64,000 bases of DNA from Mansonella perstans (lineage: Eukaryota > Nematoda > Chromadorea > Rhabditida > Onchocercidae): NCBI GenBank assembly GCA_037074765.1, contig JBAMDO010000229.1, forward strand, positions 23,928 through 87,927, in the 5' to 3' direction. The notes below the pieces were generated by a model, which had not been told where the DNA came from, did not search any database, and worked only from the letters and a program-made list of their open reading frames with translations. A program made the position numbers and the translations under genes. Positions 12,459 to 25,200 of the stretch are shown here, piece by piece (position 1 is the first letter of the stretch; each line of letters begins with the position of its first letter).

Positions 12459-13273
12459 AAAATGTAAATTTATTGAATATGTAAATAGCCGATGACGCAT
12501 CAAGAAAATGTATGGATGGAATGAATATGGTTAGCAGCTGGAGAAAATTTAGCGTAAAATGTTACTTCGATCATTTGCTGCCTTTCAGTTTTCTCTTTCT
12601 TCTCTTGAAATTTCATTATTTAGTTGATGCGTCAGCATAATCTTTTTCTTAATTAATTAATTAATTAGGCAAATGCTTATCAATATACAGCAATAATTAT
12701 TCCTTGATCAATAATAAAAGGTAATTATTTTGTAATAATAGTTTTTAAAATTTTCTGGTGTTATTGATTTTTATTAGCTGGCTAATTCAATACTGGAAAT
12801 GAAGTCGCTTTCTTCTTTTCCGGAATTTCAGTGCCAAAATGTATATACGTATTATCGATAGTAATATGATAAAGTGATCAGTGAATAATATGGGGGAAGA
12901 AATGACTGAAATTAAATGAATTGAGATAAAATTTAATATTGCGATCCGAAAACTAAAAATATTAATCATTTAATAGGGACAGATGACAAGTTGCATTCCT
13001 GCTGATCACATCAATAGGTATCATTTCCCTGTGCTTGCTGATGACAGATGACAGTATTATGAAAGTTTTTCGAATAATACTGTTTAATTAACTATTGAAT
13101 AGTAATTTCCCCAATTTATTACAGATGCATTTTCTGTTTCATAAATCCTTTCATATGTGAAATAACCAAGCGTACTGTTTTAGTTGATAATAAACATTGA
13201 TAAGTGGAAGTGATCCGGTTTCATTCACATTCAACAGGAATAAATGAGCTTCTAGAGAAAGGAGAAATCAGGA

Positions 13274-16259
13274 ATGATTAAATCAACTTCAATAAATGTA
13301 CCTTCTTGTCATTTAGTTTTATTTAAATCATTAATTAAATTAAGTGATAATTAAGCGGCATTTTTAAATGATTCAATTGAAATTCAAGTGATACGATCAT
13401 CGCTTCAATAAATTGTTCAATAAATTGACATTTGTAGGATGTCAAATCGTCGTCGACTATTTCATCATTTAAGTGTCCCTTTTGTGATGCATATATATTT
13501 ACATTACAAAGGTTAGTCATTTATATTTGCGTTTAATTTACATAAATTTTTAAATGAAATTTTTCGTATGCCAAAAAAAAAGCAAACAAATCTTTTCAGT
13601 TTTATAATTCATTTAAAAAGTTCACATATAAACGAAGATCTGTCATCAATGCTCAATGATCGTTGCCAATCATGTTTGACAATGGTAGCAAAGGAAAAGG
13701 TTGTAATTGTTACTTATGGTAAGTTTCTGTTATTAAAACTTTTTAAAATGAAAATTTTGCTTTAAGAAATTTTCGAAGCTTCTCCTAAACAAGTCATTTG
13801 ATGGTGCAAATTTTAAATAATCACAAAAATTACGAAAATTAAATTACAGTTGAATAAATTCAACTTCTCTGCAAGATCAATTTTCTTTTTCCCATTTATT
13901 AATTTATAGCTTTTCCACATCGAGATATTGACCAGTACTGGAATATGAATGATTCATTATCCAATTCCGATATATCGTCCGATACATGCACATCGATAAG
14001 TATCAACGCTAATTGTTACCGTAATTTTGAAATGCGAATTTTGAAAAAATGATAACTCTGTTCATTTTTTTCTTTTCCAAGAAAGTTTAAATTTTAGGAA
14101 CAGGAAGTAGCAAATGATTGTACAACAACAATTAATAGTACGATTGCCTCGGGAGCAGTTACAATTGAGGTGTGAAATATTTTTCCACTTCCACTTTGGT
14201 TGAAAATTTTAATTCGTTATCAAATTTTTGTGAATTTTCTTTTTTATTTCCATCAATTAAAATTTGCTTCAATTTATGGATACACACTTGGAATACTATA
14301 TCATTAATTTGAATAACTAAAAATGAAACATAAGGAATTATCAATATCATTAATCTTCAGAATAATACTTATCGACCTATGGATAATGAAATCTTAACAA
14401 ATGTAAGTTCTGAATTCATATTGTGTTGTTGTGGTGTTTGTTGTTGTGGTTACTGTAGTTTTTATTGTTGCTGTTACTGCAGTTGTTGTTGTCTGCTGCT
14501 GTTGCAGTCGTAATTGTTGTTCTTGATGTTATTATTGCTGTTGTTTTATCATAGTTTATTCATCCAAAAAAAAAAAAACAGGACAGTAATTTTCAATTTT
14601 AAGCAAAATTTACTGGGTGAAAAAAAAAGTTATACGTCAAATATTATGCCAGAATTACTTGCGGCAAATACTCGCCGACGTCACATGTCAAAATTTGAAA
14701 AAATGATGGCATTAACATGTCAAAAGTGTGGACAAAAGTAGGTTATGTAATTATTTAATAACTCTTAATTTTGTTTCTCATTTATTTTTTCAAAATAACT
14801 ATAGGAAACGATAATTACGGCGATAATTAATAATAATGATAGCAGTAATAGTAATAGTGATGGCAATGATGATTGTCAGAAATATGAAATGATTAATTGA
14901 TAGCTAATTAAGATTCAAAAATCGTTGCATGTTGACACGTCATGCCATCGAGCATAAACGAGCTAATAATCCATATCGTTGTGCGATTGACGATTGCTTG
15001 GATTCATATACTGAGAAACGAAAGTAATCCTTTCATTATTGAGAGCATTTTAATAAATTTAAATTTCAATAAATTAACGAATTGAAACATATTATCATCA
15101 TCATTTTAAGTATTTCAGTCATTATCAATTATTTCACTTCTATATTATACCAAACTAAGCATCTATTGTTGTTAGTTCGTTAGAATTACAAATGTGTAAT
15201 TTAATTATTATAGTTTTTCTCAATATCTTAATTAATTAGAATGAGAGATAATTAATGCATTCTGTGATTCCATAATGGGGAATAATTAACATACAATGTT
15301 AATCGCAATTAAAACGATTTTTTTAAATTACTTTAGTTGCTCTAAAAAAAATCTATAACTAACTTAATAACTTAACCTATTTTAACATGATATCCAATTA
15401 CAATGTCTTTTTGAGAGAACTGTGGTAATTAATGAATTCCAGTTAGAATTCCTACAGAATCGTTTCACACTAAAGATTCATCATCCCAGTCATTTTATTT
15501 TTTTTTTTTCAAATTCTTACGTAATATTATACCTCTTTGTACAGATATAATTATTTAATTTAATTATAATATCTGTTCATTATATATTGTATTCCGCTTA
15601 CATACGAATGTAAATATGATAGAAATTAATTGCAGACTAATTGCGCATTTGAATTACAAGCATGCCGAATTATCAAAGAAAGAACGGAAACTAATGATAA
15701 TGAAAGGTGATGCATTGCTCAAAAAGCTGCATAATATGTTAGTTGTAACCTGTTTAATTAATTAAAAATTTTTTTTCATTTAACTTAACTGTATAAAAAA
15801 AAATTATTTCTTCCAAATAATTATTTCGAAGTTATTTTTAGAACATTGAACGAAACAACAATACATCGTTCAAGGATATCATCATCACGGTTATCACCGA
15901 TTACTTCTGCAACTGCAGCTGTCGTAGGACAAATGATACCATTTCATCTTCCTGCAGTATCACAAGCAGAAACAATTTCAATCGCAGTTTCTTCTACAGC
16001 TACTACAACAAACAATGATCAATCGACATTGGTACCACTATCACCTACTACCACAGATATTATCACAGCAAATCATATTTTAAAGAATATGGTGAAAAAT
16101 ATTGAATATGATGGAAATGATGAAGATTCACAGCAAACAGCTAAATCAGCGATGCGTAATTTTGATCATACTAATACTGTATCATTAATACCACTAAGGT
16201 CAGAATACTTTACAAATTTCATTTCATTCAAGAAATGCAAATTTTTTTTGTCTTTTTAA
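13274..16259 (+). CDS. C2H2 zinc-finger protein, three fingers
   Basis: Exons inferred: 13274-13297 (possible start), 13438-13511, 13600-13718, 13910-14020, 14098-14169, 14361-14402, 14604-14737, 14913-15023, 15636-15737 and 15842-16198 or to the stop near 16259. Finger 1 is CPFC, 12 residues, H-x4-H, and is split by the 13512-13599 intron. Finger 2 is TCQKCGQKFKNRCMLTRHAI with a final His. Finger 3 begins YRCAIDDC and ends H-x4-H in the next exon. A Ser/Thr-rich tail follows, ending with a stretch containing HTNTVSLIPL. Likely a nuclear DNA-binding regulator; no close family is recognised. One junction (14020 to 14098) does not keep phase with the splice sites chosen, so the middle may be slightly wrong. 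A better-looking C-terminus (KKMDVKVNSESVVLSAV, stop 16338-16340) exists in an alternative splice form. An AG at 13237 before the first ATG could accept a spliced leader. Confidence 0.78.
14419..14536. repeat. TTG/TGT-rich trinucleotide tract in an intron
   Basis: Imperfect TTG, GTT and CTG triplets fill the 14403-14603 intron of the zinc-finger gene. No splice-bounded exon is seen inside. Confidence 0.8.
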
Positions 16260-17684
16260 ATTTGTAATTTCATCAAGTATGGATTAAAAAAAATGGATGT
16301 TAAAGTCAATAGCGAATCAGTTGTATTATCAGCTGTGTGATTAAAATCAGCTGCCAGTATTATATATATATATATATATCAATTGAATTTTAATATTTTA
16401 TTAAAATCCTTTTGAAGATGATAAATAAATGAAGGAAGGTTTATTGCCGTAAAATGGTTTATTTGCAACTAATATTTTCAGCATTAGAATGCTTTCTCGT
16501 TGATATGACAAGTGCATCCTTATCAGTTCATAATGGTATGGTAAAAAATGGAGAGGAATAAATGAAATTGAATAGAATATCAAGTACAAATTGAATCAGA
16601 ATTTCTGGAAATCGGTCACTTCAGCATGCGAATTTCCATAATTTGATTATTTACAAAAAAATGGAAGATAAATTACGGTACACTTTGTTGCGTTTCTTTT
16701 TCGTAAGATTTTGAAATGAAACATCGAGCAAAATTACACTTTTTTTTTTACAAAACTATAGAAAAATTTTCCAATTTACAATTCAATTTATCTGTCAATT
16801 TTGCAAATTTAAATCATCAGAGAATAAATCATTTTGATTGATTTACTTTAATAGGTCATCGACTCAGAATTAATTCATAAATGCATTTCAGTGTATGCTA
16901 TAAGTTAATTTACTTCAATATCATTTCAGCAAATGAGTTATTATCAAGTGGAAAACATTTTCAAATTATTGATTAATTACTTCTCGAAACAGAAATTTTC
17001 ATTTCATATCAATTTCACTAGCTATAATTTGAGAGTGTCATTATCAAGAGAAACACATTGTCATAAGACTTGAAGTTTTAAAAATTCATTTTAAAATTCC
17101 ATTAATTTCCTTAATATTAATAATTTCTATTTAATAAACCAAAAAGCGGTCGAATCATTTTCGGCTTTTTTTTTTTGCAAGTTTTTTGAATATTTCATTT
17201 TCGTTTATTCGTTTCATTTTTAATTTTCGTTTTCAGCAAAAAAAAAAATTCGAAATTTAACATTTTTCTTAATCTAAGGCTCTTTGAAAGAAATTAGCCT
17301 GAGACTTAGCCATTGATTGTACATGGTAATTGTGAATTTTTTTATTGACGATTATTTTATACATTTCAGTGCACAATTGTTGATTTATTTCTGTCATTAA
17401 TTTTCTATAAAGTGCTCACTGTTTCTTATTGTTATTTATGATACTGTAAATTGTATTAAAAATATATTTTATTTGAATAATTGCACTTCAACATTTCTAA
17501 TAAATATTCGTTCAATTGAAAAAATTCACAATTTCACCTTTGAAAAAAAAAATAAATAAATAAAAATTTACCTTTGAACTTCGCTTAGTTTTTTTTCTAA
17601 AAGATAGAAATGCAGCGGAAAAGAAATGGCGCAAAAATTTGAGCATTATCCGATCATTTGCCACGTTTAAAGTAAAATGCACGG

Positions 17685-17720
17685 CATGAATTCACTGCTA
17701 TTCATGAATTCACTGCTATT
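17685..17720. repeat. 18-bp tandem duplication
   Basis: CATGAATTCACTGCTATT occurs at 17685-17702 and 17703-17720 without change. Confidence 0.9.
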
Positions 17721-17742
17721 ATCAAACAGTTAAATCATGTAT

Positions 17743-17953
17743 ATTCATATTATCCGGTTATTTCGTCCTGTTTGATATCCGGTAAAAATATATTATTCAT
17801 ATTATCAGGTTATTTCATTTCTGTTTGATATCCGGTAAAAGTATGTTATTCATATTATCCGGTTATTTCATTTCCGTTTGATATTCAGTAAAAATGCATT
17901 ATTCATGCCATCGGTTATTTCATTCTTGTTTGAAATCCGGTAAAAATATGTCA
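17743..17953. repeat. Tandem repeat, four copies of a ~52-bp unit
   Basis: Units start at about 17743, 17795, 17848 and 17901. Each has ATTCATATTATCCGGTTATT near its start, a CTGTTTGATATCCGGTAAAA block in the middle and an AT-rich end. The last copy is the most divergent. Confidence 0.9.
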
Positions 17954-19824
17954 TTAAAATTCTTGCATGACAATGTATTTGAAAAATTTGGCAGCAGCAC
18001 TTTTTCAGAAAAATAAACAGAACATGAAACAATCCGACCCTCACATTTAATTTAACACAAAATGCTTTAAAGGAGCGAGCAAAGAAATGATTTCAAAAAT
18101 GATTTATAGAGGTGAGCTTTTTTATGGCCACAAATTTGTTCATTTTGAACTTTGAACTTGAGATGATATATTGGACTTTGTTGATAAGACAAATGATAAA
18201 GAGCATAATTGTAATAAGTGATGGAGCAAAATGTCGGGAAAATTTTCATATTGTTAAACTTTTTCTTTATGTGATTATTGTTGATAAAAAGATGAAAAGT
18301 GCCGTTTCTTTTTTTAGAGAGAATTTTATGTTTTGTTCAAATATTTTGCTGGCAAAAAAAAGAGAAAAAGATTGAATGACAAATTTGAACAAATGAAAAA
18401 TGTGAAATAACAAATTGAATCATTTCGATGGCATTTCAATGGCTTGCTTCCTTTTTTATTTGAATGAAAAATAAAAATTGTCATTTGAAATGCTCATAAC
18501 TAACATTTGCATATAGCTATTTCGGGATATTTCCAAGACTTTTAAATATCAGAAGTTCAAATTTTCGAATTGTTCTGTATTTAATCTCAAATTTGACAAG
18601 CATGACGAGTATGTCATTTAATATTGATTTTAGTGCATCGTATTTTGTTATCAGTTCAACAATGACAAAATTCACATTGAAGCCAGCCGCTTTTTATGGA
18701 TTGAAGATAACACTGAAAAATTTTTTGACATTTCTTTGCTAACTTTGTCATTCGATAACCTTTGGCCTATTTTATCAATTGTTATTTTACCATAGATATT
18801 CATAAAACAATCAATTATTTAAATCCAAATAATTTTTTAATCGAAAATTTTTTCAATAAAATTGAGACATTTCAATGCTGTGTGCTTATACAGTATTATA
18901 AAGTATTATATTATACAGTACACAGTATCAATATTATCGTGTTAGCAGTGTTGTAGAAATGATCGGCGCTGGTACATATATATAAATTTGAAGTGAAATT
19001 TTGAAATGATCGATTTTGAACATTGAAAAAAAAGTTTGAACACGATCGGATTTGACTTTTAAATTTTTTTTTTTTTTGGATCGCTTATTCATCGAACTTT
19101 CGTTGAAGATTGAGAGAAAAAAAAGAAATGATTAATTCATGCAGCTTTAGGCAGCAATTTTAATTTTATTTTTATTGAAGAGGAAAAGAAGTTTCATGCT
19201 AAGATCTGTTATACTTTCTGTTTTCAATTTCAAAAATTTTACTTTCATTTATTAATTGCTCAAAATTACTTTGATTAATTACAATAGTCCAATATCCCTC
19301 TTTTTTTCTCTATTTTCTTCTGGCTTTGTGTTATATTTCTTGGTTATTGCATTTTCAATCAAATGAAGACCAATTTTGAGTTGGAAAAAAAATTTGTTTC
19401 TTTGCAAAATTCAAAATTTATTTTCATCAATCATTTACAAACACAGACTGCAAAATGCGCCATTCAAATTTTTTTTTTTTTTAAGTTAAATTTTCAATTT
19501 CATTTATTTGGAACAATAAATAAAGCAAACAGATAAATTTTATTTTTGCTATTTCAACTTTTATGCAATGCTTTGGAATTTTCAGTGTTCAATGTTCAGG
19601 GTGCTTTCACAACTTTTTTTTTAGAAATGTTGCTAGGAATTTCTCCACCAATATTTTTCAAATTGTTCAAATAGCAAACTAGATGCTGCAGACGAAGATT
19701 TCTGCTTCAGCATTGCAAAAATTTGAAAATAGAAAACTTGAATTAATTAATTGCAATTTATTTCCCAATTTTTGTTTTATCTATTTTCGATTTATCGTCG
19801 CAATACAATAACATCTACAAATCT

Positions 19825-19942
19825 TTGATTGTATAGTGATAATATACAGTGATTGTACGAAGTATATAGTGATTGTATGGTGACTGCATAGTGATTATAT
19901 AGTTATTGTATAGTGATATATTGATTGTACATTGTATGGTGA
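19825..19942. repeat. Degenerate TAGTGATTGTA repeats
   Basis: About eight imperfect copies of a roughly 11-bp unit (TAGTGATTGTA and variants). Confidence 0.65.
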
Positions 19943-20596
19943 TTTCAAACCTTTGTCAGCTTTTTTAATTTTGATTTTAATTTTAGACTAACCAAAACTA
20001 ACTTTTTCGAAACTTTGACCTTTAGGTAACTTCTTTCAGATTTTACTCGTGAGCTAATTTTTTTTTAAAAATTTCAAATCCTCGCTAATTTGTTTTACAT
20101 TCCAGTTTGAGACAGTTATTTTTAATGACTAGCAGTAACTAAATAAATAATTTGAAAGATTTATTACTTATCAAAATAAACTGATCATTTTGCATCCCTG
20201 ATTTAAATTATTGCGATTATCTTAGAATGAAATTGTTTGATCAGTTCCACAGAAAAATTTAATTTGTACAAAAGGAATATTTTCATTTCATCTTTTCGTT
20301 TCACTTTATATTTGCTCAGCTCATTTCATAATCAAGTCGTAATTTAATTAATAAGCTATAAGATGCACATACATACACACGTAAACACACACATACACAT
20401 ACACATATTACACATATGTTCACACACATACACACATACATACAATTTGTTCATGGATTTATGGAAGTTAATTGTTTCACCTTTATTCTTTTTCCATTTC
20501 CCATCCATTTGTTTAATTAATATTTGTTTGTTGAATAGTTTTCACTTATAAGACAGCAAGAGTTGACAAGGAAAAAGAAATGAAGTACAGAGAAAA

Positions 20597-23500
20597 ATGG
20601 TATTGAAAAAAGTTTGGATTATTCCACTATTTACAACTATCTTCAGCCTTTCTGCTTTTATCATATCGTAAGTTCTTGAATGTTTTTTATCTATTTACAA
20701 ATTAACAAATTTCAATTTCATTCAGCGAAATTTGAATTTCACACTACATTATTCTTATTATGTTATTTTAATACAAATATCTTTTGATACTTCATTACTA
20801 TGCATAAATAATAAACACTGTATGCTTAACTGCTTTATTCCGGTATTATTTCGTCCATTCTGCGACACTTCTGAAATTTTAGGATTCCAACTTTCTTTAT
20901 TCTCCAAAATCCAGAAATATTGAAGGATTCTTGGACAGTTCCTTTCTGAGTCTGAAATGACTTTGGTAGTATTTGTTTTTGTTCATAGTGAAAGTATCAT
21001 TTGGATGTCAGTGAATTAAGTTGAAAAAATAAAGATTAAAAATTAGCAAATGCTCCATATTCATATCATGATAAGTTACATATGTCAAATAATATCGACT
21101 TATCATCGCTTAGTATTATTCCAGATATTGTATAGCCTTATCACAGGGCCATATCACAGCACTTTGGTCGTATATCAGGTATGTTAGAAATCATTGCCTC
21201 ATTTAATTAATGCAGACGTATTTAAGCATCAAATTTGTTGTCTTTAAATGAAACTAATGTGTCTTTCTTACTTATTGATTGAACAAATTTTATTGCAGTA
21301 AAAAAACATTTTAGGAACTTTTAATTTATCTTTTTTTAAATCTGAAAAACTAGAAAAAAAATGGAAAAATTCACTTTATAATTTAATAACTATGTTTGCA
21401 AAACATTTTAATGCAATATTTTGTAGTGTGGATTTCCCATAGTTGTAGGAAAAAATTGAAACTGAGAAAGTCGTTTCTTTTTTTCTTTTTTTTTTGCTTT
21501 TAACGTCCTCATTATTTAGCAATCCGAACAGGTTTTGAAGTTACTAGGAATGGAATTACCATTTATTAATAAATTACAATGCGATAAAATCGATAAAATT
21601 GTTAGATAAACAATTTTGTGCTCTATTCTAGCATTGTAAAATGATAGGTATTATAAAGGTATTGCAAAGTGACGGGTATTATATTGGGTTGTATAAGGTA
21701 TTATAAAGGTGTTGTAAAGTGACAAGGTATTGTAAAGGTATTGTGGAGGACAAGATCTTATAGAGGTGCTGTAAGGTAACAAGTTAGGTTTTCAAAAGAT
21801 ATATTTATTTAGCGATTAAATTTCTGTTCAATCCATTTCAATCGTTTTATTAAATCAAAATCCCGAAAACTTCACAATGGAATATTGTAAGAGAGAATTT
21901 AAAATGAAATATTTAAAATAACATTCATTTCCAGTTAGTATGGTCAGTTACCATTGACCATTCTCATTTCAAACAAATAAAATTAGCCAATTTTAGTGAT
22001 AGTGGGGCATTACCACCAGAAAGTTGCATTTTCGGCCAACTTCTCAATCTATCTGCTCTTTTCTGTAAGCTTTTTTCCTTTTGTTGTTTTAATTTCAGGA
22101 GAAATTTGATTGGTCATTTGGTTAACATAACGATTGGACAGTTATCATTTTTAAGAATTGAGAAAAGTTACATTTTAAACTGGAATATATTTGAAATTGA
22201 AACTTTAATTATTGCTTAGATTGTTTTTCTTTTTCAAATTCCGTCGTAATGTGTGAATTTCTCAAACATATGCAATTCATAGGATATTCCTAAATTAGTA
22301 TAAGTCAAAAGTTAATTTCAAAATTTCAGTAGTTGGGTTAAAACTTAAAGATTTTTCAGTTGCAATAACTGCCTATTCAAGACATCGACAACTCATTGAA
22401 TTTTATTGGCATCATTTAAAACAGGTCTTAATTTCGATATTTGTAAATTTAAATACAATGCAAATTTCAATTGTCCAAAGTGTTTAGCTTGCTATTGTTT
22501 TTTTTTTTTTTTTTGATTAATTTAATTTTTTTTTTCAAATAATTTCGATAATAACTTAATTGTTTATGTTTTCTTCTCTCATTTTTTGCTCGTACAATCT
22601 TTAAACTTAATTTACTGATAATCCTGACAAAACACAATTTATTTAAATTTTTAAATTAAAAAATTATTTTTAAAATTGCAAAATATAAACTTTTCAAGTA
22701 ACCATATGAGGACTAAGTTGATGGTCTCAATAATTATCCTATTTTCAGACTTACTTTTATGTCATCAGACTCGAAACTTAAATAATCGAAAATGCATTGA
22801 ATAAGCCAAATAAGTCAAAATTTTAATTTATCGATTAAATACAAATTGTGAAAGTTTCTCTTTTTTTTTTCTGCAGAAAAATGGAAAATGGCGGAGTTAC
22901 AGCACGATACATTTATGGTTTGGATATTTCTCAGCATTTGGTGTCAGTTTGATCGGCAATTTCCAAGTAATACTAACTAGTAATACTAACTGCAAGTAAT
23001 ACTAACTAGTAATACTGACTGCAAGTAGTACTAACCAAGTAATATGTAGTCCGAGTGATAGTAACTAGTAATACCAACCGCAAGTAACACTAACCAAGTA
23101 ATAAGTAATCCAAGTAATACTAACTGTTTGTTTCCAAAAGACATTTATGGATAATTATCCTTGCGGTTGTCCTTCATATGACTTTCATTCTATACATGCA
23201 TTTGATTACCATAATTCAGTTAAAATTTAAATGAGAATTTTAAATTGCGCTGCTTTCTACTGCTGTACAAACTCTTGTAATTTCAAACCTTTCTAGTCGA
23301 TGATCGAAAAAGTTTTGATTTGCTATTTTTTTTCCACTGTCACCGAGCTGATCGTAAAATTGAAGTTGTAGGAAGTGAATGTTATTATAGTCCATTACAT
23401 TGGAGCAGTGTTGGTTTTTGCATGTGGCTTCGTGTACACTTGGGCCCAAACACTGTTTAGTTACTGGATGCAGCCTAGGTTTGCAAAATCTGCAGTACTG

Positions 23501-24674
23501 CACTGTCGACTGTTTTTAAGCTGCGTGTCAACAATTTTCTTCACTGCTAGTAAGAATTTTTGCTCATGTATCCAGCAAAAAGTTAATTAGCAGTAAAACA
23601 AAGGTCTAACTTTTTTCTAAATCATTTAAACTTTTCTTGAAGCAATAAAAGAGAGGTGATATGTATTTCGGAAATATTTTCTGTTTTTGTCTTTCGAAAT
23701 CGTTTTGCACGTCATTATTTTTTCATGCCTTTTAATAAAACACTAATTAAGCTGAAATATGAATATTTCAATTTGTGCATTCAGTTGCTTTCCGGATTTT
23801 ATAATTCTCTAGCAAATACTATTCCGTTAAATTATTGCAGTAAATTTCTCCCGATAGCTTCAATTCCTGCTCTTTATTGCATATCGATTGTTAGTGTTGA
23901 AATATTATTTCAATTAATTTGTAGTTGAATGAAATTGTAATTTTAAGTGGGAATTTCTGGAATAATACTTGCTCAACAGCGAAAAAATTGGCTTAGCTAT
24001 AAGCAGTCTGATGAACTGACAGCCGAGAATCCGGTAAGTTTACAAATAAATCTTAACTCTAATTAGTTTATTAATTAATCAATTTTACACTTTTACATTT
24101 CTCTTCAAATTATGATAATCAATAAAACTAAATTCTCTTGAATGTGGCCACATATGGTATTTCTCAGGAACAAAAAAGATTGCTATTACTAATTGCTCAG
24201 TCATTGTGATCCATTAATTAAGTAATTGATATTCTGTTGATAAAGAAAGAACGAAGGGAAAAACTGTATAATGCATTTGAAGTACAGTATCATGTGGAAC
24301 AAATGGTTGCTACATGTTCGGAGTGGTTGCTAGCAATTTGTTTCGAATTTTACATTCTTACTTTTGTGATCGAATTTCGTCATGCAAGTTGTCATGCACC
24401 AAAGCTAATACTGAATTTGGATATGCTGTATCAAAATCATCAATGTAACCCTAATACTAATACTATTGCCGCTACTGCTGTTGCTACTACCATTGATAAA
24501 TGCATTTTGACCCGTAGCAATGTGAATGGATATACTAAGTGTAATTCAATTAGCATCACTCTACCAATTGATTTCATTAATGATTCATCACACTGTAATA
24601 GTGATAATGCAAAAATTGACAATACAGAATTACCAGTAAATTTTTACTTCTCAAGTATTACATCCAGATTTTAA
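20597..24674 (+). CDS. DRAM/TMEM150-family multi-pass membrane protein
   Basis: Eight exons close in one frame (346 aa): 20597-20667, 21125-21178, 21997-22064, 22360-22424, 22877-22966, 23372-23549, 23948-24033 and 24246-24674. The order of landmarks matches DRAM proteins (damage-regulated autophagy modulators, six-pass, lysosomal): an N-terminal helix, SYISDSGALPPESCIFGQLL at about residues 41-60 (vertebrate equivalent ISDTG..PE.CLFG..LN), SLIGNFQ at the end of helix 3, HYIGAVLVF in helix 4, QTLFSYWMQP after it, and a CSEWLLAICFEFYILTFVIE final helix. The family acts at lysosomes in autophagy, often with phosphoinositide or mTORC1 links; that role is inherited, not shown here. Odd feature: a hydrophilic Asn/Thr/Ser/Cys-rich tail of about 75 residues after the last helix, longer than in vertebrate DRAM. 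The ATG is preceded by AG-rich sequence that could accept a spliced leader. Confidence 0.93.
21640..21782. repeat. Degenerate GGTATTGTAAAG repeats in a DRAM-family intron
   Basis: About ten imperfect units of GGTATTATAAA, GGTATTGTAAA and GGTGTTGTAAAGTGACA lie inside the intron 21179-21996. Confidence 0.75.
22967..23127. repeat. AGTAATACTAACT repeats in a DRAM-family intron
   Basis: About twelve units of AAGTAATACTAACTAGTAAT and variants start at the 5' splice site after the exon ending 22966. The first unit therefore supplies the donor sequence (CAA/gtaatac). Confidence 0.85.
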
Positions 24675-25200
24675 ATCATCCTATTAGGTCAAATTCTTAA
24701 CTTAATTAAAATGTCTGTTAACTTAATTGAATGTTACAACTGACGAAATGTTTTTCAAAATGCTGCAATGAAACGATTCCAGTTATTACGAAAATTTTCA
24801 AATGGATCATTTAGCATTCGTTAGAAAGATTTATTGCATTGATGAACTTTTTCAAAGTGTTTTGATCAAATTGCCCTCATTTTTTACAAAAATTTGTGAT
24901 GAAAGACTAACATTTGTCATTTCAGTCATCAAGAAAACATCAAAAACATTAGTGCTGCTTTCTTGTATTGGTTAATAAATCGTTGTATTTGAGTGTAACA
25001 AAAAAAGAAAAAACTAAATGTTGGTTGCTATTTAAATATACGTTGATAGTGCCAACAGTGCAATTTTTGTTAATTGCTACATGTAAACCAAGATCAAGAT
25101 ATCTTAGGATTCTGAATTTGAATAAATTCTTTAATTGACTCTGATTTGTTGACTGGTTTGTTTGGCTGTGATTTGCTGATTAATTCACTGTTTAATTGAT
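24675..25200. other. Short convergent intergenic gap
   Basis: Lies between the stop of the DRAM-family gene and the stop of the minus-strand gene 25201-26251, so it must hold both 3' ends. AATAAA-like signals are present (for example gttaataaatcg near 24970). Nothing else was seen. Confidence 0.5.

Larger units (their letters stand above)
11287..13273. other. Intergenic DNA upstream of the zinc-finger gene
   Basis: Contains the 23-bp repeats and the TG array. A minus-strand segment at about 11929-12055 is bounded by ctttttcag and gtaagtatg, good splice sites, and is open in one frame (SFPYFPCHFLKCAPFPNSFS). I could not join it in phase to any neighbour, so it stays unassigned. An AATT run lies at 12651-12666. 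Confidence 0.45.
16341..20596. other. Intergenic DNA between the zinc-finger and DRAM-family genes
   Basis: Contains a (TA) run at 16359-16379, the 18-bp and 52-bp tandem repeats (17685-17953), a degenerate TAGTGATTGTA region (19825-19942) and an ACACAT-rich stretch at 20363-20442. I found no exon with matching splice phases. The open frame at 18112-18375 looks like AT-rich chance. Confidence 0.5.

Noticed and set aside
12143..12503. Cys/Val-rich and His/Thr-rich frames
   Set aside because: Product of the (TG)n microsatellite, open in both strands.
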